DNA of 64,000 bases from Lysinibacillus louembei (GTDB lineage Bacteria > Bacillota > Bacilli > Bacillales_A > Planococcaceae), in contig NZ_CP137624.1 in the NCBI RefSeq assembly GCF_033880585.1, positions 1,356,001 to 1,420,000 of the forward strand. The letters run 5' to 3'. Under the pieces are notes generated by a model that made no database searches, was not told where the DNA came from, and worked only from the letters and a program-made list of their open reading frames with translations. This document shows, one piece after another, positions 43,711 to 51,964 of this stretch (positions are counted from its first letter, which is position 1; each line of letters starts with the position of its first letter). The position numbers and the translations under genes are program-made.

Positions 43711-45858
43711 ATGGAGTCAAATCCATTACAACGTTTTGGGCAGTTTGTTGGCGGGAAAAAAGGAAGATGGGCCTTTTTAGCAATATGGCTCGTTTTGTTA
43801 ATCGTGTTAACACTTGCTTTGCCGCAAATAAACAGTATTGAAAATTATGCAGGGGATGAGCTTCCAGCAGAAATGATGTCAATGGAAGCAAATCAATTGA
43901 TGAAGGAGCAGTTCTCATCAGATGCAGGTGTGCCATTATTAATCGTCTGGTATAAGGAGGCAGGCTTGGACATTGCTGATATCGCGACAATTCAAGCAAT
44001 GTATGCAAAGCTAGAGGACACACCACTGGAAGGGCAGGCTACATTACCGCCCTTTGCAACATTGCCACCACAAGCATTGCTAGGAGCTGTATCAGAAAAT
44101 GGTCGTTCCCTTGTTACACCTATCTTTTTTACAACAGATACGAATACAAAAAGCTTTAAGCAGAGCTTGGAGAAAATTTCCTCTTATACTGAGGGCAATC
44201 CGTATGAAAAAAGTTTAGATGATGCTAGTTTAATCGCTCGTTTTTCAGGACCTGTAGCAATATCAGTAGATGCTGCCTCGCTCTTTGCGTCAGCAGATAT
44301 CAAGCTGATGATAGCGACGGTGATTTTAATTTTAGCTATTTTATTAGTCATTTATCGCTCGCCAATTTTAGCATTAGTGCCAATTATCGTTGTTGGCATT
44401 GCCTTTTTGGTCATTAGCCCATTGCTAGGCTATATGGCGGATAATGGCTGGATTCATAAGGATGCACAGGCAGTTTCGATTATGATTGTACTACTGTTTG
44501 GTGCAGGAACGGATTATTGCTTGTTTTTAATTACGAAATACCGCGATAAATTATTGGTAGAAGATAATAAGTTTAGTGCAATTGCAGAGGCTGTGCGTGA
44601 CTCAGCTGGTGCTATTTTTATGAGTGGCTTTACGGTAGTCATCGGGTTAGCCACACTTGCATTAGCGGATTTCGGTGCATTCCAACGCTTTGCTGTGCCA
44701 TTTAGCTTTGGTGTACTTGTGACGATGGTTGCTGTTTTAACATTATTACCACCATTGCTTTCTTTATTGGGGAGATATGCATTTTGGCCATTTATTCCAC
44801 GTCCAGTAAAGGAAGGGGAGGCTCGTCGAGAAAGTCATGTGAAAATGCGCAAGGTTGGTGCATTTGTTACAAATAAACCTTGGCTAGTTGTTGTCATAAC
44901 AAGTGTTTTATTGCTAGTGCTAGCCTTTACTTCAACAAAAATTCAATATAATTATGATTTGCTCTCATCGTTCCCAAAGGATATCCAATCACGTGAAGGC
45001 TTTGCTTTGATTGAGGATAACTTTACAGCAGGCGAATTAGCACCTGTAAAGGTGATTGTGGATACAAAAGGGAAAGCACTTGATATAGAGGAACAGCTTA
45101 GCAATTTACCATATGTAGCTGCTGTAAAAGAGCCGCGCGTTGGTGCTCAAAATAGTGATATCGTATTGTATGAGGTCGATTTGAATAAAAATCCGTATTC
45201 TAATGAAGCGATGGCGGATGTTGAGCAAATGAAAAAGGATGTTGCCACATTTGTAGATAGCGAGTTTTGGCTCGGTGGCGAAACGAGTGAGCAACTGGAT
45301 ACGAAGGCAGTTCAATGGCATGATGAAAAGCTTATTCAGCCTGTAATGATTGCGATTATCTTTGTAGTTCTACTATTATATTTACGTGCAATTGTAACAG
45401 CAGTTCAGTTAATGGCAACGGTGTTAGTCTCGTTTTTTGCTGCGCTTGGTTTAGGTTGGCTCATTATTCATTATGGCTTAGGACATGAAGCAATGGCGAG
45501 CGCAATTCCACTTTATTCATTTGTATTTATTATTGCTTTAGGCAATGATTATAATATTTTTATGATTTCTGATATTTGGAAAAATCGCCATCGTGGGCTG
45601 GGCTATAGGCAAGCAGTGACGGAGGGTGTTGCTTCTACGGGAGCAGTCATAACATCGGCAGGCTTAATTTTAGCAGGTACCTTTGCAGTGCTTGCTTCGT
45701 TGCCAATTCAGCTATTAGTACAATTTGGCATTGTTACAGCGGTTGGTGTGCTATTAGATACGTTTATTGTGCGCCCGCTATTAGTGCCCGCTCTTATTAC
45801 ATTATTCGGTAAATGGTCTTATTGGCCAGGTCGCTTGTGGAAAAAAGAAATCAATTAA
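43711..45858 (+). CDS. MMPL/RND-family exporter (YdfJ-like)
   Basis: A 715-residue membrane protein with 12 helices in two similar halves, each starting with one helix (about 20-40 and 395-415), an extracellular domain, then five helices. Proton-relay Asp-Tyr pairs are visible in GAGTDYCLFLI near 277 and GNDYNIFMIS near 620. The family exports lipids, lipopeptides or drugs with the proton gradient. Start ATG 43711 follows AAAGGAGGGGG. The gene is divergent from hen1 and is followed after 70 bases by an MFS exporter with its own promoter. Substrate unknown. Confidence 0.88.
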   Translation: MESNPLQRFGQFVGGKKGRWAFLAIWLVLLIVLTLALPQINSIENYAGDELPAEMMSMEANQLMKEQFSSDAGVPLLIVWYKEAGLDIADIATIQAMYAKLEDTPLEGQATLPPFATLPPQALLGAVSENGRSLVTPIFFTTDTNTKSFKQSLEKISSYTEGNPYEKSLDDASLIARFSGPVAISVDAASLFASADIKLMIATVILILAILLVIYRSPILALVPIIVVGIAFLVISPLLGYMADNGWIHKDAQAVSIMIVLLFGAGTDYCLFLITKYRDKLLVEDNKFSAIAEAVRDSAGAIFMSGFTVVIGLATLALADFGAFQRFAVPFSFGVLVTMVAVLTLLPPLLSLLGRYAFWPFIPRPVKEGEARRESHVKMRKVGAFVTNKPWLVVVITSVLLLVLAFTSTKIQYNYDLLSSFPKDIQSREGFALIEDNFTAGELAPVKVIVDTKGKALDIEEQLSNLPYVAAVKEPRVGAQNSDIVLYEVDLNKNPYSNEAMADVEQMKKDVATFVDSEFWLGGETSEQLDTKAVQWHDEKLIQPVMIAIIFVVLLLYLRAIVTAVQLMATVLVSFFAALGLGWLIIHYGLGHEAMASAIPLYSFVFIIALGNDYNIFMISDIWKNRHRGLGYRQAVTEGVASTGAVITSAGLILAGTFAVLASLPIQLLVQFGIVTAVGVLLDTFIVRPLLVPALITLFGKWSYWPGRLWKKEIN

Positions 45859-45861
45859 AAA

Positions 45862-45890
45862 TTGTGCATGAACCTTCTTTCATTTATAAT
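45862..45890 (+). promoter_or_regulatory. Promoter of the second MFS gene
   Basis: TTGTGC at 45862-45867, 17-bp spacer, TATAAT at 45885-45890, starting four bases after the MMPL stop. Confidence 0.55.
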
Positions 45891-45928
45891 AAAGCGAACA
45901 AACGTTTTTGTTGAGGGAGGGTTATTAA

Positions 45929-47143
45929 ATGGAAAATTGGAAACGGGATATTACACTTTTTTTAACGAGCCAAACGATTTCCTTGTTTGGCTCAGCGCTT
46001 GTGCAGTACGCAATTATGTGGCATGTGACGCTGACAACACAGTCAGGTATGATGATGACTATTTTTATTTTATGTGGCTTTGTACCAACCTTCATATTGT
46101 CACCGTTTGCGGGGGTATGGGCGGATCGTTATAATCGCAAATGGTTGATTGCAATTGCTGATGGCATGATTGCATTTTCTACATTAATTTTAGCGATTGT
46201 CTTTTTAATGGGCTATGAGGCAATGTGGTTATTATTTGCAATTGCGGCGATTCGTTCATTTGGCGCAGGTATACAAACACCAGCTGTCGGTGCAATTTTG
46301 CCACAAATTGTGCCTGAAGAACAGCTAACGAAGGTAAATGGCATTAATGGTAGCATTCAAGCAGGAATTATGTTTATTGCACCAATGGTCAGTGCTGCGC
46401 TGTTAAGCTTGGCGACATTGGAGGTTATTTTCTTTATTGATGTCATTACAGCAGCCATTGCGATTTTTACGTTACTATTCTTCTTGAAAATTGCCGTTCA
46501 CGAAAAGGCGATGGGCGAGCAAGTTGGCTATATGGAGGACTTTAAGCAAGGCTTGCGTTATATTCGAGGACATGCATTTTTAAAATCATTCTTTATCTTT
46601 TTTGCAATGCTGTTTTTCTTAATCGCACCGATGGCTTTCCTAACACCACTTCAAGTAGCACGCTCCTTTGGTGATGATGTATGGAGATTAACGGTAATTG
46701 AGCTTACCTTCTCCGTAGGGATGATGGTGGGAGGAAGCGTAATTGCGATGTGGGGTGGCTTTAATAATCGGATTTATACGATGTTATTTGCAGGGATTAT
46801 TATGGCTGTATGTACGATAAGCTTTGGCTTTGTACCGAATTTTTGGCTCTATTCTATTTTAATGTTAGTTTGTGGTGTAGCAATGCCGATTTTCAATACA
46901 CCTTCAACCGTATTGCTACAGGAAAAAGTCGAAGGCAATTATTTAGGACGCATTTTCGGGATTTTCGGTATGATTTCCTCCTCCATGATGCCGATTGGGA
47001 TGCTTGTGTTTGGCCCATTAGCAGATGTTGTGTCGATTGAGTTGCTGTTAATTGTAACAGGGGCTTTAATGCTAGTATTATTAATGCTTTTAGGACGTAA
47101 TCAAACATTGATAAAGGCTGGTATAAAGGAAACGACGGAATAA
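45929..47143 (+). CDS. MFS efflux transporter (MefA-like)
   Basis: A 404-residue, 12-helix exporter. ADRYNRKWLIAIADG near residue 63 is the loop 2-3 motif, and ITLFLTSQTISLFGSALVQYAI at the start matches macrolide-efflux-type MFS proteins. It resembles the pump at 35033-36328 in general layout (both end helices contain SSMMPIGMLVFGPL or SMMPLGTLIYGVL) and the two are probably distant paralogues. GAGGGAGGG before ATG 45929 fixes the start. No regulator is adjacent apart from the phn regulator downstream. Confidence 0.87.
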   Translation: MENWKRDITLFLTSQTISLFGSALVQYAIMWHVTLTTQSGMMMTIFILCGFVPTFILSPFAGVWADRYNRKWLIAIADGMIAFSTLILAIVFLMGYEAMWLLFAIAAIRSFGAGIQTPAVGAILPQIVPEEQLTKVNGINGSIQAGIMFIAPMVSAALLSLATLEVIFFIDVITAAIAIFTLLFFLKIAVHEKAMGEQVGYMEDFKQGLRYIRGHAFLKSFFIFFAMLFFLIAPMAFLTPLQVARSFGDDVWRLTVIELTFSVGMMVGGSVIAMWGGFNNRIYTMLFAGIIMAVCTISFGFVPNFWLYSILMLVCGVAMPIFNTPSTVLLQEKVEGNYLGRIFGIFGMISSSMMPIGMLVFGPLADVVSIELLLIVTGALMLVLLMLLGRNQTLIKAGIKETTE

Positions 47144-47183
47144 ATATCTTTAATGCTGTTTCTATACAATTTCTTAATATAAC

Positions 47184-47200
47184 TTTTACATATTGTAAAA
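47184..47200. promoter_or_regulatory. Inverted repeat upstream of the phn regulator
   Basis: TTTTACATATTGTAAAA is a 17-bp palindrome with a three-base centre, about 130 bases before the regulator start. It has the same TTTACA/TGTAAA half-sites as the element before phnG but in reverse order. Confidence 0.35.
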
Positions 47201-47330
47201 AAGTGACCGCAATGTATGTGGCACTAAGGTTAGCTATGAAATTGTGAGCTTCTAGCCATCTTGTACATCTCCAAAAAATTTTTTACGATGAATTGTAAAG
47301 AAATTATCTAACCTACTAGAGGTGAACGAT

Positions 47331-48035
47331 ATGGATCAAGAGGAGCTGCGGGTTAAAGATTATTTATTGCAAGGTATTTTTAATGGCTCATTTGCATTAG
47401 ATAATAAAATGCCTAGTGAGCTAGCATTAGTTGAACAATTTAAAGTGCCAAGAATAAAAATTCGCAATGTTTATCAATTTATTGAGAAAATGGGCTATAT
47501 TTATTCAAGGCAAGGGGTTGGGCGTTTTTTAAAGCATCAACGCAAGACGTTGGATGTGGTGATGACAGGTGATGTGAGTTTTAGTGACAAGATGCGTAAA
47601 CAAACGGCGAATTATAAATCCGTTGTGACGAAATTAGAGCGAGTGCCAACAGACCATGAGATTTATCATAGACCACAAATAATGTCAGCCTATACGATTT
47701 ATTTAGTGGAGCGCCTACGTTATCTCGATAATGAGCCTGCTGCTTTGCACCGTTCTTATGTGATCGCAGAGCATTTCCCACAAATAAAGCAAGCCGATAA
47801 TCGGCTCACATCAATGTATAACTTTTATAAAAGTAACGGTATTAACGCATTTCATAGTACATTTTCCAATTTATCAGTTTCCTTTCCGAATGAGCTAGAG
47901 CGTGCATTACTTAGCTGTGAGGTACTCGTTCCATTAGTAAAGGTGGAATCAGATAACTGGGATAAGGAACGAAATCAATTGCTTGAGTATACAGAGATTA
48001 TTTATCGCACAGACCGTTTCTCCTTTCAATTATAA
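47331..48035 (+). CDS. phnF: GntR/HutC-family regulator, PhnF-type
   Basis: A 234-residue regulator with an N-terminal winged helix (LQGIFNGSFALDNKMPSE, then LVEQFKVPRIKIRNVY and YSRQGVGRFL) and a C-terminal UTRA effector domain (YTIYLVERLRYLDNEPAALH). HutC-type members with this layout next to C-P lyase genes are called PhnF. The start is ATG 47331 after AGAGGTGA rather than the GTG at 47322. It precedes phnG by 141 bases but a strong terminator separates them, so it has its own transcript. It probably represses or tunes the phn operon; the effector could be a phosphonate or a pathway intermediate. Confidence 0.8.
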   Translation: MDQEELRVKDYLLQGIFNGSFALDNKMPSELALVEQFKVPRIKIRNVYQFIEKMGYIYSRQGVGRFLKHQRKTLDVVMTGDVSFSDKMRKQTANYKSVVTKLERVPTDHEIYHRPQIMSAYTIYLVERLRYLDNEPAALHRSYVIAEHFPQIKQADNRLTSMYNFYKSNGINAFHSTFSNLSVSFPNELERALLSCEVLVPLVKVESDNWDKERNQLLEYTEIIYRTDRFSFQL

Positions 48036-48080
48036 AAAGATTGCCTAGAGCAAATTTTGCTCTAGGCAATCTTTTTATTT
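48034..48080 (+). terminator. Terminator between phnF and phnG
   Basis: A stem of about 20 bp, AAAAGATTGCCTAGAGCAAA near 48035-48054 facing its complement near 48056-48075, with a long T tail. Confidence 0.9.
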
Positions 48081-48091
48081 GGCGCCATTTT

Positions 48092-48108
48092 TGTAAAGCT
48101 TCTTTACA
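48092..48108 (+). promoter_or_regulatory. Inverted repeat before phnG, candidate PhnF operator
   Basis: TGTAAAGCTTCTTTACA, two seven-base arms around CTT. Its right arm is also the first PhoP hexamer, so PhnF and PhoP could compete. Confidence 0.4.
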
Positions 48109-48137
48109 TATTCTTCACGAAACCTTTTCACTATGCT
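48103..48137 (+). promoter_or_regulatory. PHO box and -10 of the phn operon
   Basis: Hexamers TTTACA (48103), TTCACG (48114) and TTTTCA (48125) are spaced exactly 11 bp apart, the pattern of Bacillus PhoP sites (TT[ATC]A[CT]A repeats). TATGCT at 48132-48137 is a suitable -10, putting the hexamers at about -19, -30 and -41, where PhoP activates. This predicts induction by phosphate starvation. Confidence 0.6.
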
Positions 48138-48176
48138 ACTTGGCAACAAGTTAGGATGATGTTGAAAGGAGCTGGC

Positions 48177-48602
48177 ATGATGAAAAGAGCTGAGCGAACA
48201 AAGTTGTTAATCGAGGTAGGAAGTGAGCTTGCGTTACAACTAGCAGCTACGATTTGTGAACAGTATCAGGTAGAGGAAATTAGCCCACCAAAAGAGGGGC
48301 TCGTCATGATTAAAATGCGTGAAACAGCGCAGAAATCATTGTTTTATCTAGGAGAAGTGTTAGTAACAGAAACAAAAGTGAAGATTGGCAACTATTATGG
48401 AATTGGGTTAGTGAGGGAATCTGCGCCAGAATTATCGAAAGCCTTAGCGGTTATTGATGCAGCTTATGCGGCACAGCTACCAGAAACATATGCATGGGCT
48501 CCACATTTTGAGTTGCTAGCACAGCAGCTTGCTATAAATGAACAGCACATGAAACGTTCCATAGAGCGTACAAAAGTTAATTTCGATACGATGGCAACTT
48601 AA
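48177..48602 (+). CDS. phnG: C-P lyase core subunit PhnG
   Basis: A 141-residue subunit of the PhnGHIJ core complex, which turns phosphonates into ribose-1-phosphonate triphosphate derivatives and then breaks the C-P bond. Conserved elements are the Pro-rich PPKEGLVMIKMRETAQ near 40, FYLGEVLVTE and YYGIGLVRESAPE near 75. It lies first in the operon after a PHO box, with AAAGGAG before two adjacent ATGs (48177, 48180). PhnH follows after 12 bases. Confidence 0.9.
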   Translation: MMKRAERTKLLIEVGSELALQLAATICEQYQVEEISPPKEGLVMIKMRETAQKSLFYLGEVLVTETKVKIGNYYGIGLVRESAPELSKALAVIDAAYAAQLPETYAWAPHFELLAQQLAINEQHMKRSIERTKVNFDTMAT

Positions 48603-48614
48603 GGAGGGGTCAGG

Positions 48615-49187
48615 GTGGAAACAGTACACTTTACACAACGCGCATTTCGAACATTGTTAAATTGCTTTGCAAGACCAGGGACAGCTGGTGAATTGGAACG
48701 TGATTATTCAGTGGAAGGCTTATATGCAGAAACAATTACTGTTTGTATGACATTGCTTGATGGTGAAGTAAGCTTCCAAACAGCGGCTGAATGTCAGGAA
48801 ATTAACCAAGCAGTACGAGTATTGACAGGTGGACAAATCAAACCATTGGAACAGGCTGATTTCATTATCATTCCACATGGGACTAAAAAGGAGCAGCTAT
48901 TAGAGGCAATTGAAGCGGCAAAAGTAGGGGACCTCATTGATCCGCAAAAATCTGCGACAGTTATTATCGAATTGGATGAAATGACACCAACAATGACCGC
49001 ACAGCTTATGGGGCCAGGTATTGAAACAGTTGAAGTTGTAGAGCTAGCTATATGTGAAGAGCTTATTGCTTTACGTGCAAGTAAAAATAAGGAATTTCCA
49101 CTTGGCATCGATTGTATTTTGATTGAACAAAGCGGGCGAGTGATGGCACTGCCTCGTACAACAAGCGTAAAAGAGGTGACGAATTAA
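48615..49187 (+). CDS. phnH: C-P lyase core subunit PhnH
   Basis: A 190-residue core subunit with the vestigial PLP-transferase fold. Typical parts are the opening TQRAFRTLLNCFARPGTAG, VCMTLLDGEVSFQ near 45 and GPGIETVEVVEL near 135. The start is GTG at 48615, seven bases after AAGGAGGGG. Its TAA overlaps the phnI ATG by one base, as expected for subunits made in fixed ratio. Confidence 0.92.
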   Translation: METVHFTQRAFRTLLNCFARPGTAGELERDYSVEGLYAETITVCMTLLDGEVSFQTAAECQEINQAVRVLTGGQIKPLEQADFIIIPHGTKKEQLLEAIEAAKVGDLIDPQKSATVIIELDEMTPTMTAQLMGPGIETVEVVELAICEELIALRASKNKEFPLGIDCILIEQSGRVMALPRTTSVKEVTN

Positions 49188-50275
49188 TGGCATATGTAGC
49201 AGTTCGTGGTGGCGCAGAGGCAATTGAAGCATCATTAGAGCATTTACAGTATGAGCGCGTTAAGCAAGGAGCATATATAGCAGTTGATACATTGCAAGCA
49301 ACGATGCGTGGCTTTTTAGATCAAGTGATGTCGGAAAGTAGCTTATATAGTGAGCAACTAGCAGCACTGGCGATGAAGCAAAGTGAAGGCAATGTAGAGG
49401 AAGCTGTTTTCTTATTGCGTGCACATCGGTCAACATTGCCGAGATTGTATTATTCAACAGTGACAGATGCGCGCGAAATGTTTGTGTTACGTCGCATTTC
49501 CGCAAGTTTTAAAGATATTCCAGGTGGTCAAATTTTAGGGGCATCGCATGACTATTTACATCGCTTGCTTGATTTTGATTTATTGCAGGAAACAGCAGCA
49601 GACGTAATGGTGAAAAAAGCAAAATTTGAAGCGATTGAAGTGCCAGAGGAAAGCACATTACGCTTAGAAAATTTGCCGAAAGTAATGGATTATTTACGTG
49701 CAGAAGGCTTAATCAGAGAGTTTCCAGAAAACGATGCAGAGCCGAGTGATATTACGAAGGAAAGCATGACATTCCCAACGAATCGCTCACAGCGCCTGCA
49801 AACATTAACGCGAGGGCAAACAGGTACAGTTACATCGCTCGGCTATGCGGGCTTACGTGGCTATGGTGCATCACATCCGACAGTAGGCGAAGTGCGAGTA
49901 GGCTGGCAATCGCTTCATGTTGCCTTAGATGATGATGAAGATCCGTATTATATTGGTGCAATTAAACTAACGGAAGTTGAGTCATTTATTCCTGTCAATA
50001 TTGATAAGGAAGATAAGCAGGTGTTGGAGTTTGATATCGGCTATGGGGCTTGCTTTGGACAAAATGAAACGAAGGCAATTGCCATGTCAATCGTTGACCA
50101 TGCGCTAGAGGCAGGTGGAGATACACCAATTCATGATGAGGAATTTGTACTGCTACATGTAGATACGATTGAATCGACAGGCTTTATATCACATTTGAAA
50201 ATGCCGCATTATGTGACATTCCAATCGAAGCTTGAGCAAATGAGAACGATTAAAAAGGAGGGCAAAGCACTATGA
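49187..50275 (+). CDS. phnI: C-P lyase core subunit PhnI
   Basis: A 362-residue subunit that, with PhnG, H and L, displaces adenine from ATP to give ribose 5-triphosphate 1-phosphonates. The opening YVAVRGGAEAIEAS, LGYAGLRGYGASHPTVGEVRVG near 215 and DIGYGACFGQNETKAIAMS near 280 match the family. It overlaps phnH by one base and phnJ by four. Length is the family norm. Confidence 0.95.
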   Translation: MAYVAVRGGAEAIEASLEHLQYERVKQGAYIAVDTLQATMRGFLDQVMSESSLYSEQLAALAMKQSEGNVEEAVFLLRAHRSTLPRLYYSTVTDAREMFVLRRISASFKDIPGGQILGASHDYLHRLLDFDLLQETAADVMVKKAKFEAIEVPEESTLRLENLPKVMDYLRAEGLIREFPENDAEPSDITKESMTFPTNRSQRLQTLTRGQTGTVTSLGYAGLRGYGASHPTVGEVRVGWQSLHVALDDDEDPYYIGAIKLTEVESFIPVNIDKEDKQVLEFDIGYGACFGQNETKAIAMSIVDHALEAGGDTPIHDEEFVLLHVDTIESTGFISHLKMPHYVTFQSKLEQMRTIKKEGKAL

Positions 50276-51120
50276 GAGAAGTGCCGTTCGCATTATTAGA
50301 TGAACAGTCGAAAAAGGAAATTCGTCGAGCGATGTTAAAAGGTGTTGCCATTCCAGGCTATCAAGTGCCATTTGCTTCGCGTGAAATGCCGATTGGGTGT
50401 GGCTGGGGAACAGGTGGCCTACAGTTAACATTAGCGCTTGTTGGGAAGGAAGATATATTGAAAGTCATCGACCAAGGTGCAGATGATTCAGTGAATGCGG
50501 TCAATATTAAAAAGCTTGTACAAAAAACAACAGGTATCGAAACGACTACGCGTACCCAAGATGCATCGATTGTACAGTCACGTCACCGTATTCCAGAAGT
50601 GTCACTGACTAAGGAGCAAATTCTTGTGCTGCAAGTACCAGAGCCGGAGCCACTACGCCATATTGAGCGCAGTGAATATAAAACGAAGCGTTACCATGCG
50701 GAAAAAGAATATAGCGGCGCATATTTAATGTTATTTGAGCAAATTATGCGCTATAACCAAACGTCGCAAGGTGCAGATTATCCAGTTTTGGTTAATGATC
50801 GTTATGTCATGAATCCTAGCCCAATTCCGCGCTTTGACAATCCGAAAATTCATCAAAGTGAGACGCTGATGTTATTTGGAGCAGGTCGTGAGAAGAAGAT
50901 TTATGCAGTTCCTCCCTATACAAATGTGCAATCACTAGCCTTTGAGGACTATCCATTTGTTGTGGAGCAATTCGCAGGAAAGGCTTGTCGTGAAACAGGC
51001 TTATCCGATGTGTTCCTTGATGAACTAACAGATGAGACAACAGGTGAAACATACTATTTATGTAATGATACGAGCTATATGGAAGAGGTACTAGCGCGAA
51101 AGGTGGCTGTGCAGCAATGA
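50272..51120 (+). CDS. phnJ: C-P lyase radical SAM subunit PhnJ, with unusual cysteine set
   Basis: A 282-residue protein clearly PhnJ by AIPGYQVPF (with Gly29, equivalent to E. coli Gly32), GWGTGGLQLT, VIDQGADDSVNAVN and FGAGREKKIYAVPP. PhnJ is the radical SAM enzyme that breaks the C-P bond. E. coli PhnJ uses CX2CX21CX5C (Cys241, 244, 266, 272). Here the aligned residues are Cys239, Thr242, Cys264 and Met270, so two of four are replaced, as read directly at 50986-51080. An extra cysteine, Cys43, stands next to the glycine-rich GWGTGG where E. coli has tyrosine. The rest of the operon is intact, so a working but altered cluster site is more likely than decay. phnK overlaps by four bases. Confidence 0.93.
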   Translation: MREVPFALLDEQSKKEIRRAMLKGVAIPGYQVPFASREMPIGCGWGTGGLQLTLALVGKEDILKVIDQGADDSVNAVNIKKLVQKTTGIETTTRTQDASIVQSRHRIPEVSLTKEQILVLQVPEPEPLRHIERSEYKTKRYHAEKEYSGAYLMLFEQIMRYNQTSQGADYPVLVNDRYVMNPSPIPRFDNPKIHQSETLMLFGAGREKKIYAVPPYTNVQSLAFEDYPFVVEQFAGKACRETGLSDVFLDELTDETTGETYYLCNDTSYMEEVLARKVAVQQ

Positions 51121-51953
51121 AGGAACAACCGATTTTACAAGTTCAGAAGCTATCAAAGCAATACGGAAAAGGCTGTAGTCATTGCCAAGAAGGGACAGCA
51201 CAGCTAGAAAAAAACTTCTGCCCTATTTGTAAAACTGTCTATGCATGTCGTGATATTTCCTTTGAGTTGTATCGGGGTGAAATATTAGGTATCGTTGGCG
51301 AAAGTGGTAGTGGTAAATCAACGTTAATGAAGAGCTTATATTTTGATGAGCCTATTACGAGAGGTGTTGGTTTACTTGCAGATTTTGAGAATGGCACGGC
51401 GAATATTTTTGAGCAATCGCGCCAGCAGCAACGCCTTATTCGCAATACCATTCTTGGCATGGTATATCAAAACCCGATGCTCGGCTTAAATATGGAGTTT
51501 TCCTCAATGAGCAATATTGCGGAGAAGCAAATTGCAGCAGGTAATCGCCATGTGCACAATATGGAGCAACGAAGCTTAGAGCTATTAGAGCATGTTAATA
51601 TTCCGCTTTTTCGCAGTAAGGAAGCGCCAAAAAATTTCTCAGGTGGTATGCAGCAACGCGTGCAAATAGCGAAGGCATTATCGAATAATCCACCTGTGTT
51701 ATTGCTAGATGAGGTAACGACAGGCTTAGATTTATCAGTACAGGCGGATGTATTGGATTTAATTAAATCAATTCAACGTGAATTAAATATTTCGATGATT
51801 GTCGTGTCACACGATTTAGCGGTGATTCGCATGTTAGCAGACCGCACAATTGTGATGCTAAATGGTCAAATTATTGAGCATGGCTTAACGGATCAAGTGC
51901 TAGAAGACCCGCAGCATGCTTATACACAACAATTAGTGTACTCATTATTATAA
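51117..51953 (+). CDS. phnK: C-P lyase ABC protein PhnK with Cys-rich insert
   Basis: A 278-residue ABC-type ATPase that binds the PhnGHIJ core. Walker A is GESGSGKST near 62, the signature FSGGMQQRVQIA near 178 and Walker B LLLDEVTTGLDLS near 199. Between the first strand and the usual second strand lies an insert with Cys20, Cys23, Cys35 and Cys38 (CSHC and CPIC), absent in E. coli PhnK as I recall it, and looking like a zinc ribbon. phnM follows after 11 bases with AAGGGGG. Confidence 0.93.
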   Translation: MKEQPILQVQKLSKQYGKGCSHCQEGTAQLEKNFCPICKTVYACRDISFELYRGEILGIVGESGSGKSTLMKSLYFDEPITRGVGLLADFENGTANIFEQSRQQQRLIRNTILGMVYQNPMLGLNMEFSSMSNIAEKQIAAGNRHVHNMEQRSLELLEHVNIPLFRSKEAPKNFSGGMQQRVQIAKALSNNPPVLLLDEVTTGLDLSVQADVLDLIKSIQRELNISMIVVSHDLAVIRMLADRTIVMLNGQIIEHGLTDQVLEDPQHAYTQQLVYSLL

Positions 51954-51964
51954 GGGGGCTTTCC

